Below, piece by piece: positions 46,554-56,815 of a stretch of 64,000 nt of DNA. Source of the stretch: Sphaerosporella brunnea. Taxonomy: Eukaryota; Ascomycota; Pezizomycetes; Pezizales; Pyronemataceae. Both the position numbers and the translations under genes were made by a program. The stretch covers positions 92,729 to 156,728 of the forward strand of contig VXIS01000076.1 in assembly GCA_008704415.1 (NCBI GenBank), in the 5' to 3' direction. The notes beneath the pieces were generated by a model that had not been told where the DNA came from, did not search any database, and worked only from the letters and a program-made list of their open reading frames with translations. Numbering within the stretch: position 1 is the first letter of the stretch; the number at the start of each line of letters is the position of its first letter.

Positions 46554-47819
46554 CTAAGGAGCCTGGTCACGATCCAGCACGGTAAGCACATAAAATAAAA
46601 GCAGGGGTGTATCGTTGTCGCATAATCTTTCGATGGAGTAGTTGAAGGACTGTGAAATCAGAGCACACGGCAGACCCGCACGTGGGCGGTAGAGGTGGAA
46701 CCCTTCTCCGTCGCTGAAAAAGGCTCTTCCCCCCGGGAGAAGGCCAGCGCAAAGCTTCCATTCGCCATATTTGCCACATTCTTCGTCGACTTCGGTAAGA
46801 GGATGACCAGCGGAAGGCTCAACAAGCAGAATTCCAGATTCCGAGTTGAACATGTTTGCGATATTAACCGTCTGCGTCGTCACGCTTCTGCAGGTGTCGC
46901 ACTGACGGTTGGCAGTCTGATCGGATTCCGCACTGGCATTGGCGATGACCCGATTGACCGTGTCCGTGCAGGTCAGCGTCATCTTGGCGCTGACGTCCCT
47001 GACACAGCCTTTGTGCAGCACGCAATGTGTGGTCGTCATGGTGGACACCGAGATCTTGCAGAACAGATTCATAAGGACGTCAAGCGCATTGTCAATGGTA
47101 TCGTCGAACAGCGCCAACAGCATCGTCTGTATCTTGTGTATCTCCATGGTATTGCGAGCGGCATCCAAATCCTCCAGGTATCGGAGAGTCGCGATATTCC
47201 GTTTGCGGTTGGCGTGAAGCAGGCGTCGTAACACGGGAACGCAGAACAGCACCTGCATCAGTGCGTTCGTGTTCGCTTTGGCCGCGTGGCCGAGCCCAAT
47301 TTGACACGACATCAGGCGTAAACGACGAGGGACAGCGGCAGCCCGACAATCATGAACGAGGGAGCATGACACATCGACAGTGCGTGTGTCGTCGAAGACA
47401 ATCGGCACCGACATGCGACGCTCGACACTGGTGGCTGCGGCTCGGAACACGGCGCATGCACGCAACTGGGTGAAGGTTGCCGCGAGTAGGTGCCGGTCCG
47501 GGAAAGGCGGCAGGCATGGGTTCAACTCCGGTGCGTGTCCATTAACGTCGAGAGAGTATGCAGGGTCGTTTATCAAGCCAACATACAGCAGCGCCGAGCG
47601 CACACTGACGTAGTATAAAAGGACCATACTGCGGTGGTTTTTAGCGGTCAGGATTCAATGGTCGGGGGAGGGAGGGGGGTTATACTGTTCGTCTGTTCGC
47701 ATGGCTCCGATCCGGTTGCTCAGGGTTTCAATCTGCTCTCCCAACGCGGTGTTGATATTGCCTTGCTGCATGAGAAGTTGCACCTCGTGATCTTGTTCGG
47801 TCGCCGTCTTAGCGTCCAT
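46554..47819 (-). CDS. USP-like pseudo-deubiquitinase family, copy 2
   Basis: Exon 1 47819-47686 (44 codons plus 2 nt, MDAKTATEQDHEVQLLMQQG...), intron 47685-47629 (57 nt, GTATAA...CTGAC...CAG), exon 2 47628-46554; 402 residues. This is the minimal member: it stops 12 residues after the LLLFYV strand and has no tail. The Cys box GLGHAAKANTNALMQVLFCV has Ala163 at the catalytic Cys position. CVLH and CDTC form the zinc-ribbon pairs. GILLVEPS follows, and the His-box equivalent is PGGRAFF with no His. Overall length equals a bare USP core (about 350 residues). It shares upstream repeats with copy 4. Expected to be soluble, with no signal peptide or membrane segment. Gene call strong; ubiquitin-related function inferred. 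Confidence 0.82.
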
Positions 47820-47824
47820 TTTCG

Positions 47825-48000
47825 CCTTGGGTGGCAAGTGCTGACGGAGAAGGGTGGTGGTGGGGGGATGGTTAGATGGGAAAGATCGGCTCGGCGGTGG
47901 TAGGGTTTCAAGGAGGTTGAAAGTAGTTGGTCGCTGGCAAGTGCAGACGGGGGATGGGGGTGGTCGTTGTTGGGTACTCCTACTCATATATGCATCGAAG
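47825..48000 (-). promoter_or_regulatory. candidate promoter of copy 2
   Basis: In sense orientation it contains CCGTCTGCACTTGCCAGCGA then CCAACTACTTTC, AAACCCTACC and a second CGTCAGCACTTGCC close to the ATG. These match the iterated units before copy 4. A TATATGAG element lies near 47990. Confidence 0.45.
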
Positions 48001-48589
48001 GGGCTATCACTCTCGCCACTGCGCTGACTACATGCAGACTGGAAGCTCTCCCGCGCCGCAGCGATTGTCGCCATTCTCGAGCGGTCTCGACAGTTCTCGA
48101 CGTTTCTCGATCATTCTTAGTCTCGTCTCGCGGTCTCGTGTGCATCACAGCCTCTCAGCCAAGACTACATCTTGCGCTTGGAACTTTGTATCTGGATTCC
48201 AACTGCGGGAACCACTTCACTGTCCCTATCCTATCCGTATGTCCTCTCCTCGTACCAACTTCCGACCAACTACCAACATCTAGAATCTTCATGCTGCCAT
48301 CCTAGTGTCCACATGCCAGTCAGTGATCTCCCGGAGCGAACCTGCCGGCACTGATGGATCGTCCGGCTGCGACTTGCGTCCCTAGAAGTTGGTAACCCTT
48401 CATGTGTCGTCTGATTGTTTGTCGGTGTCGGATGTGCGGCTGGAGTGGGGTACGTGCTTGTCTCTATTGCCATTCAAGGCGAAGAGCAGCGCGACGTAGT
48501 CAGAATCTGGCTATGCGATGACGATCCGTGGGAAGAGCTTCTGAGCCATGCGTATAAAGAAAATTCTTCATCTGCATCAACATCGTCAT
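48001..48589. other. nothing recognised
   Basis: Short frames only. TCTCGA-rich words occur at 48075-48130. Confidence 0.35.
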
Positions 48590-48712
48590 CATTGGTTGTG
48601 TAGGGGATTACGGTGAGATTACATGCGAGGATTGGTTGTGCAGGTTATTACATGCGAGTCATTGGTTGTGCAGGTTATTACATGCGAGTGACTGGTTGTG
48701 TAGGTGAATACT
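48590..48712. repeat. ATTGGTTGTG minisatellite, block 6
   Basis: Four units with the 31-bp form CATGCGAGTSATTGGTTGTG plus CAGGTTATTA. Confidence 0.75.
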
Positions 48713-48739
48713 GTCGGTTGTTTCCTTTTCTGGTCGGGG

Positions 48740-49480
48740 GCGGTCTTGCTCAGGCTTCGCCGCCGGTCTTACTGAGGCTCGGCTCATCACGACTTCGGGT
48801 CACCGAGCTGAGCCGAGCCTGGAAACCTCGAGCCTCGGCTCGAGCCGCCATACAATTTGCCATGCGCGAGCCGGTATAAAAGGAGGAGGTCGAAGGACGT
48901 GAGATGCTGCGCGCTTCTATATGCAAATCAAACCTCACGGGCGTCCGAGTCTTCCACCCACCATTCGGTGTCTGACAACTCCGACCCGGAATCAAGCCCT
49001 TCAAGTTCGAGCGCCGCTTCTTGCTGTGCGTCTATTCCCTCGGCCTACCCCCATCCAGGTCTCCCTCAACCACTGCGTCCTGGTGAGCCTCGCCGCCACC
49101 GTAGATGTGCGATGGCCTAGTCGCTCTCACGCTTCTGCTTGAGCCAGCTTTTGAGTAGCAAAACTGCGCTGCTGGATTCCTCCGGCAAGCGGTTGTGGGT
49201 TTAGTTATAATATCTCCCGTCGTATCAAAACGACGATCAGTCATCGGCACCCGCAGGAAAGATGAGCGTCCTACTGAGAAAATAAGTGCTTACTGGGCAC
49301 GCTGGCGGAGGGAATGGTCAGATAATCGCGGACCATTTTTGCGACAATGGGATATCGGTGGTCATTTGCTTTCCACTCCCCAAGAGGGTGTGCGGCGATG
49401 GTGGTTTGGTGGTTGAGAGTGGTGGTTGACGGGGCGTCGGTGGCGACGGTGAGTCGGCTGGCGTGCAAGAGGTCGGGATA
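48740..49480. mobile_element. hAT remnants: promoter side and dimerisation fragment
   Basis: 48760-48860 is GAGCTCG/GGCTCGAG-rich like the hAT ends elsewhere and leads to GGTATAAAAGG (about 48883), a TATA box, and a short S/P-rich frame. On the opposite strand 49468-49271 reads GEWKANDHRYPIVAKMVRDY followed by LTIPSASVPSKHLFSQ, the hAT dimerisation motif with ER changed to KH. The pieces are in opposite orientation, so they come from at least two insertions or a rearranged one. Confidence 0.6.
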
Positions 49481-51146
49481 CAGTAGAATCTCTATATAAG
49501 AATAGGGTCGGGGCCGCAGGGACGTATTCTTATAAAGTGAATATTCTGAAATACAGTGTGGCTTGACACGGGTGATCGTTCATGATTGCGATCCACGGGG
49601 TGCCGGAAGTCTACAAATAACACCAACCAAAGGCCGGGTAACTGGCGGGACAAACGTTTGCAATCATTTGAAACACACCTGTCGTCTGTACCATCAATCC
49701 GCCCGCCCAACATGGGACGCCTCATATCACAGAACGGCCCGTCTAAAACGACGATGTGGAGGAGAAGGCAAGCGCAGGCGGACTCCGATGCAATTTCCAA
49801 CCACCCCTGGACGCCCCCAAGCTCCAAGCGGGCCGTCAAGAGCAACCATCTGGAGACGAAAAAAAGGCGCAAGAAGCCGCCATGGCCAGTGCGCAAACAA
49901 ATGCAGACCCCACGCCACCTGTACACATCCCCACCCCATCAACCCCCGCGCCACCCAGCACCCAAACTGGACGAGCTCAAGCCTCAAGCCCCAACAAGTC
50001 CACGGGGTGATATCCCAGGAGCAGGATTTTAAGGAGCAGAAGACCGAGCTGGAAGAAGCTATCATTACTCGTGGACATCTTTGCCTATTTCTCCCTAAAT
50101 TTCACCCGGAAACCAATCCTATCGAGAGTTATTGGGGGACTACAAAGGTGTTCACACGGAAAAATTGTCGCTATAGTCTTTCAGCGTTACGCGACACGAT
50201 CCCTAAAGCTCGAGCATCCGTCCCCCGCACTCAGATTCTGAAATATTTTCAAAAGGGGGAGAGAATGTGTAATCTTTATGCCTCTGGGGAGCGCTATGGC
50301 ACTGAATCCTTTCAAAACAAAGCCTATAAGAGCCACCGCCGTGTTTTTGTAGGCGCTGCATCCGGGTAAGCCATTGGGGCGACGTGGGGACGGGGGACGG
50401 GGCGCTTGTTTGAACTTTGAACGCAGGCTGAAGCACTGGCACTGGCACTGGCACTTGGCGCTTTTTTTTTTTTTTTTTATTCCGATACCCAATACCGCCT
50501 CTATGTAGTTTCGCTTCTATATATCTTGTCGACTCGCGCGACGGCGGCGTATCTGAATCTCCGGTCGTCACTCCTAGGCGGGTAGTGTTTCAAATGTCCC
50601 ACCAGTTACCCGGCGTTTGGTTGGTGTTATTCGTACACTCCCGGCACCGTATAAGGAAACCAAAATCTGGTGTGTTTTGACGGCTCGTGCCGGACAAGAA
50701 ACGTTATGGGAGAGTATTCATACTGTTCACTAACTTTACTGCCAGCCGTTTGAAATCGCGATAAAAAAAAAACAAACCGTGAGTCTGCTCCAACCGACCC
50801 GTAACCCCCAATTCCAGAGAAACGTATCCCTAAAGCTGATCATTCTCGCCATCATATGCATCCTCCATATACATAAAACCGTGATTAGAAAGAGGCAGCG
50901 AGGGGGTTTGAGGTGCGCATACCAAAATGTCAGAACTTGGAGAGCCGGAGCGGTCTGCTCCCATCCCCTCCCGGAGGTCCTCCATTTTTATAAGCATACC
51001 GATCAAGATTTTCTCGCCATTTCTAAGAATATTCTGATAAAATTTTTATTCTTTTTTCCCATACAAAATCGGTCGGGACCGGCCACCCATATTCTTATAG
51101 AGTGCATATTCTTATATGATCGTATTCTTATATAGCGACTCTACTG
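49481..51146 (+). mobile_element. Tc1/mariner-like element, TA target
   Basis: CAGTAGAATCTCTATATAAG at the left and the inverse of CAGTAGAGTCGCTATATAAG at the right form the imperfect terminal repeats, each flanked by TA (49479-49480 and 51147-51148). Further ATTCTTATA words lie inside both ends. Carries a truncated DDE gene (49990-50369). 50461-50480 is a poly-T run. Confidence 0.8.
49990..50369 (+). pseudogene. DDE endonuclease C-terminus in the Tc1-like element
   Basis: QKTELEEAIITRGHLCLFLP runs into KFHPETNPIESYWG, holding the final catalytic Glu. It then has the fungal DDE tail RYSLSALRDTIPKARASVPR, FQKGERMCNLYASG and a KSHRRVF end. This tail is typical of the fungal IS630/Tc1-like transposases. 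The open frame extends upstream to 49563, but that part is not transposase-like and both catalytic Asp residues are absent, so the gene lost its 5' two-thirds. Confidence 0.75.
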
Positions 51147-51189
51147 TATTTGGTTCCGCGGACCATTTAATTCGGTCAGCCCACCGGGA

Positions 51190-51353
51190 ATTTGTATGTC
51201 CCGACATCTCGCAGCTCAAGTCCAAAGCTCGAGCCGGAGCTCGGCTCACGTCGCAACCGGCTCGAGCAAGCTCGGCTCACGTGGCAACCGGCTCGAGCCA
51301 GCTCGGCTCATCCGCGATTCGGCTGAGACCGGCTCGGCTTATGTCCACCACTA
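51190..51353. mobile_element. hAT end fragment, GAGCTCG-rich
   Basis: Ends GGCTTATGTCCACCACTA at 51353, the inverse of a TAGTGGTGGACATAAGCC hAT terminus. The interior repeats GGCTCGAGC and GCAACCGGCTCGAGC. No left end recognised. Confidence 0.5.
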
Positions 51354-51681
51354 AAGCCCGGCAGCCAGCCCGACGCGGGCTCCAGCCCAACCAGGCCGCC
51401 CGGTTTTTCGATCAGCCCCACGGGCGGGCTGGCTGCTAGGAACACGGACTACACGTCTCATTTTCGACCCGCTGTCAACAAATCTCCGCTTTCCACCCTC
51501 CGCCGTTCCTATACCTCCAAGTCTCTACCAACAAGATGTCGGAATACGTGAACCGTGCCGAAGAATATCGCTCCAAGCTTAGGGTTGTAGAACGATTTTG
51601 GCGTCGTATTGTAGACAGCCGGCATTGCTATAAGCGGTCCCATGCGTTCACGGCCGCGGAAACCTAAACCTCACCGCACGC

Positions 51682-52025
51682 GCCTTCGTGGCGCAATGGT
51701 TAGCTGACCTGTCTCCGCAGTCCGGACCTTAAGCTCAATGCGGCAGACGCCGCGTTCGAGCCCGGCTGGAATCCCCTGCGGAGACAGTATTGAGGGGCCC
51801 CGTCACGTGTGTGCCGGGGTGAGCAGGGTTGTCCGACAGCGGGATCTGCGCTGATTAGTCAGTCAGAGACGCTGGTTTGTAATGCCCCGGTTACCATTCA
51901 CTGCAATTACGGTCTGAGACAGGAGGCTGCGAGGCCGCAGTGGAGCTGGTAACCCCGGTAACGGGTATACATAGATGTGCAACCTTTTTTTATTATTACC
52001 ATTATTATCATCATTATTGGTATTA
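51682..52025 (+). mobile_element. tRNA-derived SINE candidate
   Basis: TGGCGCAATGGTTAGC (51689) matches a pol III A box and GTTCGAGCC (51754) a B box, 64 bp apart. The tRNA-like head does not pair well as a cloverleaf (T-stem and acceptor fail), so it is not a live tRNA gene. A unique body of about 200 bp follows, then a T-run (about 51984) and an ATT/ATC trinucleotide tail (51991-52025). Head, body and simple-repeat tail is the standard SINE layout. No flanking duplication was identified. Confidence 0.5.
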
Positions 52026-52600
52026 TTTCCCGATATGAGTGACAAATCGGTGCCTTGGGTATGCATATTGCACCGTATTGGGCGGGGTGAAAATTTGGTA
52101 CTCGTTGAAACGAAAATCGAATTTCGACAGATAATCTCGTGTCGAATTTCGTCTTCAAATCTCGTTCCCAAATCTAGTCTCACGGCAACGCATCATTGAC
52201 CCTCTCGGTTGCAAAGGTGACAGCTCAAGACGGGCCAGGTATCTGAAACAGTTGTGGGTGTCAATCACCTCCGTTTTCACTTCCCGAGGCCCGTTCGTTG
52301 CTGAACTGTTGCCACTATGTTTTACCGAAGCTTATTGACAACCTTACGATGCGGTCATCTGGAATTGAGTAGAAGGTCCGCGGTGTAGAGAGCTTGCGAT
52401 GTGACGTCGACCATCAAAACAATCGACGCCGGCCTTGTGATGGACACAGGCTGAGCCGGCTCGATCCGCCTAAATTTTGAGCTCGAGCTGGCTCGAGCAA
52501 CGGTGAGTCTTGCTCGAGCTGTGCTGCAGCTTTTACTTAGAATTTTGTTGGCGCCAAGCGCCGCATCAACCCCCATCACAACCCATCTCAACCCACCCTA
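52026..52600. other. intergenic, with hAT end fragment 52430-52520
   Basis: TTGTGATGGACACAGGCTGA and GAGCTCGAGCTGGCTCGAGC mark another fragment of the GAGCTCG-rich hAT group. The remainder is unassigned. 52555-52660 is pyrimidine-rich and leads into the start of the split gene. Confidence 0.4.
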
Positions 52601-52663
52601 CCCGTCATACTGTATCTTCCACAACACCCACCCAGCGCGCGGCAGGACAACGAAAATCTCACC

Positions 52664-54108
52664 ATGTCGACGGTCCCTATCAGTGGCTCCGGCTACGATG
52701 ATCGAATCAATGCTCCTCCTGATGAAGAAGATCAAGTTATGCCGGCGTTCTACAAGAAAATAAGTGTACAATGCCCTATCATACAAAAATACGGTGATTC
52801 ACGTTTTAAAAAACGTGAGCCCAAGCCGGAAACGCAGTTCACGTTTCTCGGAGATGTGAATTACGTTATGGTTCTGGTGAGCGTCGGAGAAACGTGAATC
52901 ACGCCAAATAGAAAGACGTGGCTCGCGTCAACAGCCGTTGAGCTTGAACGGGGGGTGGCGGTTAATGAGATGGAGTGATATGCAGTGAATCACAACCACC
53001 ACCCCAAAAATACCATCCCCATAACCAGCACCCCAACCGTGCTATCACTATCAAGTTAAAGGTATCTCAAGCTCTCATAAAACAATCAAGCTAATGTTGC
53101 TGCAGCGAAGTGAAAGCAATACTGGTATGTGCACTAAGCTGAAGGTCCATGGTACCCTCCCACGAACAGGGCTACTTGCTGCAAGCTGGTGTGGAGAGAA
53201 ATGCACCCGACAGCGTACCAGCACTGATGACCCGCAGAGTAAAAGGTTCATGGTACTCCTTCGAATGGTGCTACTTGCTGTAAGCGGTGGTTCGGTTTGT
53301 GTGGAGGACACGTACACTCTTCCGCATAGTACTGCATTCGCCAGACTCTCTTGGTCGCAAATCTCCGATTGCTACCTGAGGCATGGATGGCTGGGTCTCG
53401 GATGGATAAGGGTAGGCTCTGGGACGATGGGATAGTGTCCGTAGGTGTTTCAGCGAGGTAGACTACACAACGCAGTTACACCGGCAAATAAAATAGTGCA
53501 CTGGAAAGCTAATGCTTCATTTGAGAAACTCACGTCATTTGCAGAGACGCAACTCACGTCTGATCAGACGTGACTGACATTGTACCCATCACGTTTCCGG
53601 TCACGTTTCAATCACGTTCTCGATCACATTTTTATCACGTTTTCTGTCAAGCTTTGATATCACTTGAGTGACGTTTGAATTCACGCCAATTTCGACTCAC
53701 GTCATTCTCTGAAATAACGTGAGTCAAGATATTTTTGTATGATAGGGATGGGGTAAAACCAATAATAATCCTCAGCTCACAGTGTCCATCGACTCGCAGA
53801 AATACCGGAAACACTTTTTTGTCCAGAGACTGCAATCCAAGTATCGGCAGCATTATGAGCTTCGTGCTCAGCATCATGTGTCCTGCCCCAAACGTTACCG
53901 AATCGTGCACACTTATTTGTGGCTTAAGCACTGGCTAAAGCAAACCGAAGTCAAACCGTGGGAAAAGTGGGGTTATGACGACCCTGATGATGTAAAGGCG
54001 GCAGCTGGAGAACTATGGACATTGCGGGTATATCTGGTGAGGGTGCGGCGGGTGATAGCGATCACGACGCCCCGGTGGGTGCAGATTCCGCCATTGAGGC
54101 TGCTCTGA
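52664..54108 (+). pseudogene. unknown gene split by a 974-bp transposon
   Basis: ATG at 52664 in good context (CTCACCATGT) opens MSTVPISGSGYDDRINAPPD and an acidic stretch, then VMPAFYKKISVQ. The element 52774-53747 interrupts here. Ignoring it and one copy of the ATG duplication, the same frame continues without a stop through SIDSQKYRKHFFVQRLQSKY and HTYLWLKHWLKQTEVKPWEK to 54108, about 155 codons in all. The part after GELWTLRVYL may be past a donor site (GTGAGG, 54038), with EGAAGDSDHDAPVGADSAIE in the next frame. I do not recognise the family. The restored frame shows it was coding when hit. Confidence 0.65.
52774..53747. mobile_element. novel-looking DNA transposon, 3-bp TSD ATG, CACGT-rich ends
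   Basis: Terminal repeats CCCTATCATACAAAAATA and its inverse TATTTTTGTATGATAGGG, flanked by ATG on both sides (52771-52773 and 53748-53750). Removing it restores a reading frame, which fixes the boundaries. Both subterminal regions carry many CACGTY/RACGTG words in both orientations (about twelve in 53520-53725), likely transposase binding sites. The interior shows repeats (GGTTCATGGTACTCC against GGTCCATGGTACCCTCC) and no transposase. The 3-bp duplication is not TWA, so Harbinger is not an obvious home. Confidence 0.85.
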
Positions 54109-54745
54109 CCTCGTCAGGGCTGTTGGTCCTTTCATATTGATCTGCACAATCCAGGCATCGCAAATATTCTCGGACAGCGTTGTAAGCTATGTTTCCACCT
54201 GCGCCAGCGTCTGCGCACGCGCTGATCAGCTCGGCATGCATGCCAGTGCAGTTGATTAGTGAGCTAACAACCAGGATATTCACACCGCGTGCCCAAGAGC
54301 CTGTTACCTGTAGATTGTCGTGCAACCAAGCGATTGAGAATGGGGTTGTTAAGAGAGCGTTGTGGGTGGGCGTGCGAGCGTTGTAGTTGCGGGGGTGGGC
54401 GCGGGCTGCGAGCACCAGATTTGCGTTCTCACAGAGCACAATCGGGGCCAATCAGAAGTTTATCCGCACTCCGGTTCGTTTTGACTTTCTGGCAAACGGA
54501 CGTCACTTCGGGGGCTATTGACACCCACTAGTAGTTGACAAGGAAAGGATACAATCAAAACGGACTCGTGGTATATTCTCAGCCCTTTAGTGCACGGATA
54601 CTATGCCCCCGGTTTCATCTATTCCGCACAAAAAATAGAGAGGCTCTGCAACAACAGTTGCGCTGTATGATTGCTTGTCCCACCTTTCGAATCCCTATTC
54701 AGCCCCAAAACGTTCTGCTTTTGACTTGTACCATCGCGTGTGATC
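54109..54745. other. intergenic or downstream exon region
   Basis: The minus frame 54451-54062 (129 codons; ISACADAGAGGNIAYNAVRE) is protein-like and overlaps the split gene antisense. No domain known. Confidence 0.3.
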
Positions 54746-56396
54746 TTAGACGCCGGGGTCGGCATCATCGGCTGCACGACCTGATTGTTTAAATAGTCGC
54801 GCTCGGAATTTGCGTAAGTAGTCTTTAAAGACCGCCCGTCGCCGTTGTAGACGCAGCATAGGTTTTGTTTGCGCCCCTATCATCTCTTCTCGTAACTCCG
54901 ACTCGAGCATGCGCCCCTGTCTGAGCGGCTCGATCTCGTGGGCCTGTTGCTGCTCGTGCTGTCTGAGCGGCTCGATCTCGTGGACCGGTTGCTGCTGCTG
55001 CTGTCTGAGCGGCTCGATCTCGTGGACCGGTTGCTGCTCAAGCTGTCTGAGCGGTTCGATGTCCCTCGCTGGTCCCGGCTCCGGGATTGCTAAACCCAGG
55101 TGTCCGAACGGCAGCTGCTGGGCCTGGTTTTCGACGCAATCATGCAAGCCGTCTGCAACTCCAGTGCAGATGTAGAACAAAATGTGGACGGTTTGGTTCG
55201 CACAATAGTCTTCCACCGAGTAGCCTGTAAGCGGCGTGATGAAAGCGCACGGCAGGCGCTGCTGCGGGTGATATTGGTAAAAGTGGTCCCCGTCGCGGAA
55301 GAAGGCCCTGCCGTCGGCGAGAATGCCGCCGCAGAGATCCCACTCGCCATATTCCTCGTCCAGCTCCGTGACCGGATAGGCGGGCGACGGCTGAACCAGC
55401 AAAATTCCATCTTGAAGGTTGAAGATGTGTTTTATCGTGACGGTACGTGTCGTCGTGTCGTTGCATCGCGCACAATGGCCGTTTGAAGAAGTCTCCGATT
55501 CTTCCTGCGCATCTGCGATCGCCTGGTGCACGGGAACGTCGCACTTCAGGACCATCTGGGCTTCGGATGCGATTTCGTATCCCTTGTGAAGCGCACACCA
55601 AGTCGTTGTTTTCCTTCGCACAGTGTCCGCGCACTGCATGCCGACCAAAACGTCCGGCACAGCGTCGCAACAATCTGCGAACAAGTGCAACAAGTTGCGC
55701 TGGAGCTGTGCCAATGCCACCGTGTCCCGTGCGGCATCGAGTGCGGCCAATTGGCTCCGCACTTCTATCGGTCGTGGTTGGTCCACGGGCAGCAACCTTC
55801 TCAGGGTCGGAACGCAAAACAGAAGCTGGAGCAGGGCGTTGGTGTATTTCTTTTCGTCGTAGCCCAGCCCGATCGTGCACCACCTCAGCTGCAGAGGCTG
55901 AGGTTGAAGAGGCGCAACCCGGGGCCATGCCACCAGCGCGCAAGAAACCTCAACCATCCTTCGGTGATCGAAGACAATCCTCGGCGGGCGACGGCTGTTG
56001 ATGGAGACCACCGCAGCTTTAAACACCGCGCATTTCCGCAAGGTCGCGATCGTATCCGACAACAACTGCATGTCTGGCTGGGCAACCAAAGTTACAGGTT
56101 GCATGTCGCAGGTCATCGGACCGTCGAAAGTGTAAGTCGCGTCGTCTATCAGGCCGACGTGGACAAAGGCGGACCGCACGCACACGTAGTAGTATAGAGT
56201 CATGCTGTGTTCCCTGTGTCAGCGGTGGTAGGCAGAATCGGGGCCGGGGGGGGGGGGGGGGCGCGTACTGTGCGGTCGTGCGGGCTGCCGCAACGCGATC
56301 GCGGAGGTAGTAGATCTGCTCTGGTGGGGCGGCTGCGACGTCGTCCTGCTCCAGCAGTTTTTGGGCTTGGAGATCCTTCTGGGTCCACGAGGCCAT
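54746..56396 (-). CDS. USP-like pseudo-deubiquitinase family, copy 3
   Basis: Exon 1 56396-56269 (42 codons plus 2 nt, MASWTQKDLQAQKLLEQDDV...), intron 56268-56205 (64 nt, GTACGC, an internal run of about 16 C, CTGAC, CAG), exon 2 56204-54746; 528 residues. The Cys box GLGYDEKKYTNALLQLLFCV has Lys162 in place of Cys. CALH and CARC supply the zinc pairs. GILLVQPS follows; the His-box equivalent is ADGRAFFRDGDHFYQY, where the USP pattern GHY.AYVR.GD.WYKF is recognisable but the catalytic His is Asp. HILFYI closes the core. The tail contains four 14-residue repeats (EIEPLRQ..QQPVH) and ends basic and helical (RRRAVFKDYLRKFRARLF). Exon 1 and its intron would be missed by ORF-only annotation. Gene call strong; activity inferred absent. 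Confidence 0.82.
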
Positions 56397-56544
56397 TGTT
56401 GATACAGCGCTTGAGTGGTGATGGGGAGGGGGTATGAAAGAACCTATGGGAAAGCTGAGCTTTGTTGCGTGTGCTTCCCGAGGTGGGGTGGGGTAGCGAT
56501 GGGGCAAAGCAGAGATGGTCGTTCATATATCACTTGGCGCTCGC

Positions 56545-56570
56545 CTTCAACCCTAACCCTAATGCGCCCT
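56545..56570. promoter_or_regulatory. double telobox upstream of copy 3
   Basis: AACCCTAACCCTAA lies about 155 bp before the copy-3 start, with TATATGA near 56525 on the sense strand. Two telomere-type repeats only, so a promoter telobox is likelier than an interstitial telomere. Confidence 0.4.
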
Positions 56571-56704
56571 TCACGCTCGTCCGTGACGCCCATCACTCGG
56601 CAAACCCACCACGGCTTAGGGTGTCAAAAACTATATCGAGCAAACAAAGTCTCAAACACGGTAGCGCCCGGTGGCTTTCACGGTAGCGCAACGTGGAAAA
56701 ATAG

Positions 56705-56815
56705 TAGGGACGGACAAAATACCACCGGATACGAACGAGGGTGTAGGAAACCTATCGCTACGTCTCGGTCGGTTTCCGATACTCTGTCGGTGATGCAGTG
56801 CCGCTCGAGCAATGC
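56705..56815. mobile_element. hAT left-end fragment (TAGGGAYGGACAA family)
   Basis: TAGGGACGGACAAAATACCA and the next 90 bp match the left end of the element at 2067-3185. The rest is missing. Confidence 0.7.

Noticed and set aside
55140..55943. 267-codon open frame on the minus strand overlapping copy 3, plus long antisense frames 55447-56197
   Set aside because: These are other-frame shadows of the GC-rich copy-3 coding sequence. Only the frame matching the paralogs shows conserved motifs.
56545..56570. Telomere or interstitial telomeric repeat (CCCTAACCCTAA)
   Set aside because: Only two units, positioned in a promoter region. Not a chromosome end.
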